DNA of 6,212 nt from NCBI GenBank assembly GCA_041678605.1, contig JBAYNW010000055.1, positions 1 to 6,212 on the forward strand. Direction: 5' to 3'. The notes under the pieces were generated by a model. That model was not told the DNA's origin. It made no database searches and saw only the letters and a list, made by a program, of their open reading frames with translations. The translations under genes and the position numbers were made by a program. The stretch comes from JBAYNW01 sp041678605 (lineage in GTDB: Bacteria; Cyanobacteriota; Vampirovibrionia; Gastranaerophilales; Gastranaerophilaceae). Positions within the stretch are counted from its first letter, which is position 1. Every line of letters begins with the position of its first letter. Shown piece by piece: positions 6,125-6,212 of the stretch.

Positions 6125-6161
6125 CCCCCCACCCCAAACCCTCGCCCCTCGATTGCCCCCC
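6125..6161 (-). repeat. C-rich tract with minus-strand G-quadruplex pattern
   Basis: C-runs at 6125-6130, 6132-6135, 6139-6141, 6145-6148 and 6156-6161 give five G-runs on the minus strand with loops of 1, 3, 3 and 7 bases, which satisfies the standard G4 pattern. It is part of a strongly strand-biased intergenic repeat that runs into the hairpin at 6169-6191. No coding evidence is seen in 6013-6212. Confidence 0.55.
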
Positions 6162-6168
6162 ACCTCAA

Positions 6169-6191
6169 TCCTCCCCCTCAAGGGGGGAGGA
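6169..6191. repeat. GC-rich hairpin (9-bp stem)
   Basis: tcctccccc (6169-6177) pairs perfectly with gggggagga (6183-6191) around a five-base loop. It could end or stabilise the prepilin mRNA, but the following agaataaca is not a U-tract, so it does not meet the usual intrinsic terminator form. Together with the C-rich stretch before it, it looks more like a dispersed intergenic repeat. Confidence 0.6.
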
Positions 6192-6212
6192 AGAATAACA
6201 ATTTTGCAAATA

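Noticed and set aside
5872..6168. 98-codon minus-strand open frame opposite the end of the prepilin gene
   Set aside because: It runs through repeat DNA and antisense to the conserved pilin C-terminus, with no RBS or domain.

Overview
The window suggests a low-GC, diderm, probably gut or anaerobic member of the non-photosynthetic Cyanobacteria relatives (Melainabacteria/Vampirovibrionia, order Gastranaerophilales). The main clue is the prepilin signature AFTLAEVLITLGIIGVV followed by a Cys-rich pilin domain, a style I associate with that group. A rubrerythrin fits anaerobic life, and a large AsmA-like envelope protein needs an outer membrane. The assignment is inference; no marker gene is present.

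Layout. Positions 1-189 hold no gene, only repeats: a 14-base end of a possible dispersed element, a 7-bp array and an 8-bp array. A 1316-residue AsmA/TamB/YhdP-like protein fills 190-4140 on the minus strand. Upstream of it, on the same strand and 52 bp away, is a complete 191-residue rubrerythrin (4193-4768). A divergent intergenic region (4769-5052) carries the rubrerythrin promoter side, three short tandem arrays in a row, and a good sigma70-type promoter plus Shine-Dalgarno for a plus-strand prepilin gene (5053-6012). The window closes (6013-6212) with another 7-bp array, a half copy of a palindromic element, a C-rich tract and a strong hairpin.

Function. Rubrerythrin would detoxify peroxide in the cytoplasm. 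The AsmA-like protein is probably anchored in the inner membrane and spans the periplasm, with a likely role in lipid transport or outer-membrane homeostasis. The prepilin would be processed by a prepilin peptidase and enter a type IV pilus or type II secretion-like filament. Nothing ties the three genes into one pathway; rubrerythrin and the AsmA-like gene may be co-transcribed.

Most notable: the prepilin has a 91-residue leader instead of the usual 5-30 residues, and nearly all of it is encoded by repeat DNA. A 119-bp palindromic element (5085-5203) and a 56-bp array of eight heptamers (5260-5315) both sit between the well-placed start codon and the peptidase site, with the reading frame kept open. 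The same two repeat families recur just after the stop codon. Heptamer and octamer arrays recur in all of the larger intergenic spaces here.
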